A stretch of DNA of 64,000 bases. It comes from Adineta ricciae. Its lineage: Eukaryota; Rotifera; Eurotatoria; Adinetida; Adinetidae. A model generated the notes under the pieces. The model was not told the DNA's origin. It made no database searches and saw only the letters and a program-made list of their open reading frames with translations. The position numbers and the translations under genes were made by a program. Shown piece by piece: positions 57,701 through 64,000 of this stretch; within the stretch, counting starts at the first letter, position 1; each line of letters begins with the position of its first letter. The stretch covers positions 62,001 to 126,000 of the forward strand of contig CAJNOJ010000183.1 in NCBI GenBank assembly GCA_905250025.1, written 5' to 3'.

Positions 57701-59471
57701 AAACGTTACGGGTGTCGCCGACACATAGCGTCTGATGTCCAAACTCAAGATGGTCGGTAGAGTTGCGTTTTGAATAGAAGTCAAACAAGGATCAGAGCCT
57801 TGAATGGGTACGAGAAGTGGGTTGGAAGCATCTAATTTTTCAACACGAGATTGAAGATAAGATAAATCCTTCCAGATTTCTTCTAGTAAACTCTCATCTA
57901 CAAGTATCATTATTGATGTTACACACAGATCTAGGTGTTGACACTGGATAATTTCGATTAACTTTTGCTCTGTTAAGATTTGGACCTTATGGAATCGTAG
58001 AAGAGCTGCTTTTTCGTCCAGTGATGCGTATTGAAGAACAGTTAATCGTGGTTTCCATATGCGAATGGACGAATCATCATTAATGTAAAGCTTTGGACAA
58101 TTTCCGTTAGGTGTTGGCAGATATTGTCGTTCACGACTATCTTGAAGAAGAAAAATCGGCTTTTTGAACATGAGCTGCGATATATCTGGAGTCAGCCCTT
58201 CTAATAAACAATGAAAGAGTTGTGACCACCAGGATTCGTCTTGTTTCAGAGCCCACTGTTGAAATTCATTGCTTTCTTCATCTCGATTCGGAAAACATGT
58301 CAATACATCCGCGATAGAAACTTTTTTTACTTCGATAGATTCCAAAAGATCAACGTTATAGAATTTATCGGTCGCATCAATCACTCGAATATTAGCATAG
58401 TTTTCCAATTGTTTTGCAGAAATCAGAGGTGCCAGATTAGGATTCCAATAACGAATTATTTTACCTAGATATGAACGATGAACAAATTTAGAATTCAAAG
58501 TAATTCATACCTGCACGAATACCCAAAATATCGGAGAGATGTTTCTTGAATAAATTACGTATACGATCTACCATCGAAAGCCACCAGGAGGAGCGTTTGC
58601 CGTGGTGAGTATTTCCCAACGGACAAAAACGACCTATGTCTCTTTTTAAATCGATATCATTCGAAAGAAGATAAATGAAAAGAACAGCTAAATGATCTCG
58701 AAGGTAAATGTTAAGCTTAGCATTTTCGAGAACATTTTCTCGGTTTGTAACTAAATGAAACTCAGCATTGAATATAAAATTAAATCCAAGGTCACAAACA
58801 GGTAGACCCGTGTACACATTTGCTTTGAGAGTATATTCTGGATTACATGGAAATGCTATTGTTAACGTTGTTGTCGGATCTTTGCGTTGTTCAATTGAAC
58901 TGGGAACTTCGATTTGGCAACTATACACTCGAAATGTTTCATCACCTTCGGGAGTACGTAATCGAACCATCGAACCCTTCAGATCGAGAAAAGTCAGATC
59001 CTCAAAGGGCACAATCGGTTGTGTTTCTAATTTTGTCAAACCGATCTTTTGTTTTGTTATCACTATTGATGCGTTTTTTCTTCGATCAACAACTTCCAGA
59101 TTCTCCAAATGGCTCATGTTCAATAGAATACAGGAATCCACTGCATCCCAAACATCATTGAGAAACTGTTCAGCGGAAGAGTCACCTGCTGGTAATTTGA
59201 GTGGCAGATAAAGGTGAGTATGTTGAGGACGAGTGGAGATTTGTTCTGCGATCCACGAAGGAATGTCTTTCTCGGCTATCCATTTCGGTGTGATATACGA
59301 CATTTCATCTCGACCAGGAACTTCGAAACGAAATCGCCATGCGTGCGAAAAGAGTGCCGGTTGATTGGATGCGGCAAAAACTGATTTGAATCCAACACCC
59401 TTCTCACCAATATGTTTCCTTTCACCAGTTTTTGTAGTCACTGCCAAACTACAAATAGCTGAAACGTCACA
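54759..59471 (-). CDS. NO VEIN-like GHKL ATPase with NOV_C and RGG tail, second haplotype
   Basis: Exons 59471(open)-58511, 58464-55374 and 55317-54759, introns 46 and 56 nt. The first piece carries the rest of the Hsp90-like ATPase (HIGEKGVGFKSVF, about 59390-59430, the G2-type box of sacsin/NO VEIN ATPases). The long middle exon (about 1,030 aa) is mostly featureless helical sequence ending in a NOV_C/DUF3883 domain (about 55,370-55,720) with GYDLEL and, after a spacer, FEVKG, resembling the D...ExK residues of PD-(D/E)xK nucleases. The last exon is an acidic GWETV segment followed by an RGG/Gln-rich tail. Family knowledge: NO VEIN is a plant protein needed for development; NOV_C also occurs on microbial restriction-type proteins. 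Function here is unknown; ATP-dependent chaperone-like or nucleic-acid-directed roles are possible. Confidence 0.75.
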
Positions 59472-59472
59472 N

Positions 59473-62400
59473 CGATGTTTATTATCGATTTCTGCCACGA
59501 TGAGAAGATCTTTCAGGAGACAAAATTTTTCTTGATCTGGAAGATACAGCTGACAATCGGAAAGGAAACTTTCTTTGTCAACGGTTTCGATCTTTTCTTT
59601 GATATCCAGTTGTAATCGAGTTAACCAATGCAGGTAAAGATCAACATTGGCAATCTTTTCGCTGCTTAAGTATCGAAGAATATTCATACATGTTATTAGA
59701 TCATAGTCGGCACGAACACCCAGCTTTATTGCCAGTGTACAGCAGTAAGGAGGAACATCGACACGTGGTAATTTCACGAAATCGGCAGTTATAAATTGAT
59801 TGAATGCCATTGAAACTGGTTGGATTCGCTGTTCAGAATTTATCATAGAAACGATCGGGAATTGTCGCAGTACCTGCTGAGTATCTTCTGGATGGGCTGA
59901 GAGAATGAATTCACCTAAACGAGCATACTTCTCGTTTGTGAACATAGTAAACAATGGTAAAGTTGGCAACTGATCAATAGTATAAGTATCGGGAAGATTT
60001 ATTGAAGGACATGTACAGCCCATTTTTAGTAAAAAGTCTTCCCATTGAAGATGATTGATTAAATGATTCGAATCGACAGTAAAATAAGGAAATCGAACAA
60101 ATGTTACGGGTGTCGCCGAAACATAAGGTGTGATGTCCAAGCCCAAGACGGTCGGTAGAGTTGCGTTTCGAATAAAAGTCAAACAAGGATCGGAGGCTTG
60201 AATGGGTACGAGAAATGGCTTGGAAGCATCTAATTTTTCAACACGAGACTGAAGATAAGATAAATCATTCCAAATTTCTTCTAGTAAATTCTCATCTACA
60301 AGTATCATTACTGATTTTACGCACAGATCTAGGTGTTGACATTGAATAATTTCGATTAACTTTTGCTCTGTTAAGGTTTGAACCTTATGGAATCGTAGAA
60401 GAGCTGCTTTTTCGTCCAGAGATGCGTATTGAAGAATAGTTAATCGTGGTTTCCATATGCGAACGGACGAATCATCGTTAATGTAAAGCATTGGACAATT
60501 TTCGTTAGGTGTTGGCAGATATTGTCGTTCGCGACTATCTTGAAGAAGAAAAATCGGCTTTTTGAACATGAGCTGCGATATATCTGGAGTCAGCGCTTCT
60601 AATAAACAATGAAAGAGTTGCGACCACCAGGATTCGTCTTGTTTCAGAGCCCACTGTTGAAATTCATTGCTCTCGTCATCTCGATTCGGAAAACATGTCA
60701 ATACATCCGTGATAGAAACTTTTTCTACTTGAATAGATTCCAAAAGATCAACGTTATACAATTTATCGGTCACATCAATCACTCGAATATTAGCATAGGT
60801 TTCCAATTGTTTTGCAGAAATCAGAGGTGCCAGAGTAGGATTCCAATAACGAATTGTTTTACCTAGATATGAACGATGAACAAATTTAGATTTCGAAGTA
60901 ATTCATACCTGCACGAATACCCAAAATATCGGAGAGATGTTTCTTCAATAGATTACGTATACGATCAACCATCGAAAGCCACCAGGAGGAGCGTTTGCCG
61001 TGGTGAGTATTTCCCAACGGACAAAAACGACTTATGTCTCTTTTTAAATCGATATCATTCGAAAGAAGGTAAACGAAAAGAACAGCTAAATGATCACGAA
61101 GATAAATGTTAAGCTTAGCATTTTCGAGAACATTTTCTCGGTTTGTAACTAAATGAAACTCAGCATTGAATATAAAATTAAATCCAAGATCACAAACAGG
61201 TAGACCCGTGTACACATTTGCTTTGAGAGTATATTCTGGATTACATGGAAACGCTATTGTTAACGTTGTTGTCGAATTTTCACGTTGTTCGATTGAACTT
61301 GGAACATCGATTTGGCAACTATACACTCGAAATGTTTCATCACCTTCGAGAGTACATAATCGAACCATCGAACCCTTCAGATCGAGAAAAGTCAGATCCT
61401 CAAAGGGCACAATCGGTTGTGTTTTTAATTGTGTTAAACCGATCTGTTGTGTTTTGATGACTACTGATGTGTTTTTTCTTCGGTCAACAACTTCCAGATG
61501 CTCCAAACGACTCATGTTCAATAGAATACAGGAATCCACTGCATCCCAAACATCATTGAGAAACTGTTCAGCGGAAGATTTACCTGCTGGTAATTTGAGT
61601 GGCAGATAAAGGTGAGTATGTTGAGGACGAGTGGCGATTTGTTCTGCGATCCACGAAGGAGTGTCTTTCTCGGCTATCCATTTCGGTGTGATATACGACA
61701 TTTCATCTCGACCAGGAACTTCGAAACGAAATCGCCATGCGTGCGAAAAGAGTGCCGGTTGATTGGATGCGGCAAAAACTGATTTGAATCCAACACCCTT
61801 CTCGCCAATATGTTTCCTTTCGCCAGTTTTTGTAGTCACTGCCAAACTACAAATAGCTGAAACGTCACAATATCGAAGACCTCGTTCATTATTCGAAAAT
61901 AGAATATAATCATGATTCAACTCGATTCGTAAAGACGGGCTATGTTCATTATAAATATTATCTTCGGCGTTCTAAAAGAAATATCTCGCAATAGAATTCT
62001 CGAAATGAAACAAATGGAATTTACTTGAATTAGTTCGTCAAGAAAATGTACCGACGAACTGTAAAGATCCGAACCGAGATGTCTCAATGAGCCGCATATC
62101 GATTCTCGCATATCCTTGTCCTTAAATGTTTCTCTTCGATGGCATATCTTTCTAATGAACTGTTCAGCTTGCTCGCTTGTGATCTGATCAGGTGAGACAT
62201 CTGGTAATTGATCGGTGTCATCTGTCTCGCTCACAGTATTGTCTTTTTCTGATGAAGTACTCGTCGAAATTTCCCCAGATTGGATGACGACATTCGCAGA
62301 AGTACCTAATTTGATTAAACGATCGATCTCTTTGGCCATTCGAATATTCTCTTTTTGATATTCATCTCGATCGGCCTTTGTACGTTGTAATTCTTCTTCG

Positions 62401-64000
62401 AGATGTTGAAATCTTTCATTAAGTGATTGCTTTTCCTGTTTCAAGTGTTCATAATCGCATTTTAATTGTAAAATGTTAATTTTCTCCCATTCGCTATCAT
62501 ATAATTTCTGAAAATCCTTCAATTGCTTTCCAGTTTCGTCGCATTGACCTAATATTTGAAGCTGCTCATGCAACGAATGGTATGCAGATAGTAGATCTTT
62601 CGTAGATGTTGAAGGTTTCTTCGGCTGATTGGCGGGTTCAACCGTTGTGATGACGTTAGGTGTTTCAATATATTCTTTCTCATCCTCGTCCTCATCAATG
62701 TGTTCCGTTTTCGATTGTACCAGTAGAGAGTACAAACGAAGGGGTATATCGACTTTGTTCATGTGAGATGAGCTACTTCGAAATAGCACTCCAATAGTGG
62801 ATGGAATTATTGTCAGTAGATGGACTTGTCGTTTTACCGTGGTACTGATTGAGATCGAACCATTAATAAGGAACGATGTGAGCAGAGCATATAAGTTGAT
62901 GATCAACAACAGTTTTTTATTAGACCTGTCTGCAATTTGAGATGATACAGCGAACTTTGGATCGGTTAGAATTTCGATGGCGTCAACAATTGTGTGAACG
63001 TCATCTGCTGTCACTTGCGAAGAATGGTCAAAACTTGCATAGAAAAGAGATGATAAAACTTCGAAATTAACCCAGTTCGCTAAAATTTCAGTATGTTGAA
63101 AGCAGTAGTCCATTTCCGATGACATTCGTGATTTGCGATCATCTGATCTAAAAAAAACTCTGTTGACATTCACATCTAAGTTTTACAAGACCTACTCGGA
63201 ATCGAATGAGAGTGCTTCATCCCGGTACATTTCCTTCAGCCGTCGATACGGTAATAAAAGCTGCATAATTGCATTTAAAATTTTTCGTGCTGTTGATGGA
63301 TCGACTGATAAATAAACATGGGCATATCTATGTTCATTTAGATCAGCACTAAGAATCTTTTCACAGAGATCCAGGCCAGCGAGTATAAGAGCATAATTTT
63401 GATGGCATACGAGTGAAAGACTCAATTCGAAAGTCTCGCGCGTGTTACTGAATAGTTTGTGACGAAAGAAAAAGTGTTTCGATACTTGGCAGACGCACCA
63501 AAGAATTGCATAGAGAAGAGAAAATGTCGACTCGTCATTGCTAGCAAGCAGTCGTTGTGCATAAAGAATCAGTTGAGCTGCGATTGTGTCTGAATTTTCA
63601 ACATCTGAATCCTTAAATCCACATAGAAAATGTCGTTTGTATGCTTTTCGCTTCTCTCTATCGGCGTAGGTCATATCACGAAGCACTAAATAGACTACTT
63701 CACGGACCGCCTCAGTTGCTTCGTCAGTATTTTTCAAACGACTGCAAAGAGTCTCTAAAGGACGCTTCAAAATTTGTGCATAATAAGACTTTAAGTGTGA
63801 TGTAGTATATCGTACATGTTGCACCGTTCGATTATGTGGTCCAAGCAATTTTTCCATCGAAGATCGAACGTTATCATTGTTAGATGAGTATTTCAGTAGC
63901 TTTTGATCAAATAGATCTTTTAATATTTCTTGTAATTGAGCACTCGCAAAGTCGCCATTATCTTGAACAAGCAATGTATGTTCTCGAAGAGATAGCGAGG
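59473..64000 (-). CDS. NO VEIN-like ATPase, N-terminal part, other haplotype (runs off the window)
   Basis: Exons: 64000(open)-63196, 63147-62025, 61971-60909 and 60862-59473 (cut at the join), introns 48, 53 and 46 nt, all in frame. Helical N-terminus; then a coiled coil rich in Glu/Lys/Gln (about 62,300-62,560) between low-complexity acidic stretches; then the GHKL ATPase: N-box ELIQ-NAEDN split exactly by an intron (62025/61971), NNERG/DVSAIC (about 61,850-61,895), and IGEKGVGFKSVF (about 61,775-61,810). The last exon duplicates part of the middle region at about 57,075-58,464. Together with the second-haplotype piece the protein exceeds 2,212 aa, in frame. The start codon lies beyond the window. 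Confidence 0.77.

Noticed and set aside
1-64000. CRISPR arrays, prokaryotic operons, tRNA or rRNA genes, telomeric repeats
   Set aside because: None found by eye; the gene structure is eukaryotic throughout.

Overview
This is AT-rich animal nuclear DNA. The short GT-AG introns (mostly 46-60 nt), the gene repertoire (class A GPCRs, NHL beta-propellers, a Reeler-DOMON-cytochrome b561 reductase, CYP3-clan P450s, RNF213-like and NO VEIN-like giants) and the pairing of nearly every locus with a slightly diverged partner all fit a bdelloid rotifer (Adineta/Rotaria type). The species call is inference; no rRNA, tRNA, CRISPR or intact transposon was seen.

The window is not a simple linear locus. From about 5.8 kb on, isolated N's mark joins, and across many of them the sequence restarts with a copy of earlier sequence, repeatedly exactly 221 bp long. 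Genes cut at one join are completed further along, and the two versions alternate (A1 5816-9023, B1 9025-11284, A2 11286-18669, B2 18671-25655, rejoining at 25657). I read this as an assembly graph with haplotype bubbles flattened into one scaffold. Apparent tandem duplicates are therefore most likely alleles or homologous copies. Checks: joining exons across matching pieces stays in frame for the P450s (519 aa each), the NHL protein (332 aa) and the RNF213-like gene (14,022 nt, 4,673 aa); mixing both copies, the NO VEIN-like gene reads at least 2,212 aa.

Layout: 1-0.7 kb, broken MYND/SET protein with an N gap. 1.5-3.6 kb, reverse-strand FRRS1-like ferric reductase. 4.3-7.1 kb, two divergent four-TM proteins with a PARP-like C-terminal domain, one keeping an H-Y-E triad and one with Y-F-E. 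7.4-11.7 kb, P450 copies A and B with a PARP-like fragment of copy B. 11.8-26.4 kb, two versions of one block: membrane-anchored Ser/Thr-stalk carbohydrate-binding-like protein, decayed GPCR, intact GPCR, convergent second GPCR, secreted NHL propeller. 28-54.6 kb, an RNF213-like giant AAA+ E3 gene in about 13 overlapping pieces. 53.2-64 kb, convergent with it, a very large gene with a GHKL/Hsp90-type ATPase of the sacsin/NO VEIN kind, a NOV_C domain and an RGG-rich tail.

The most interesting biology is the tail-to-tail pair of giant ATPase genes (RNF213-like E3 without a visible RING but with an RZ-type zinc finger; NO VEIN-like ATPase with nuclease-like NOV_C and RGG tail), 193 bp apart in both haplotypes, and the four-TM PARP-like family losing its catalytic residues.
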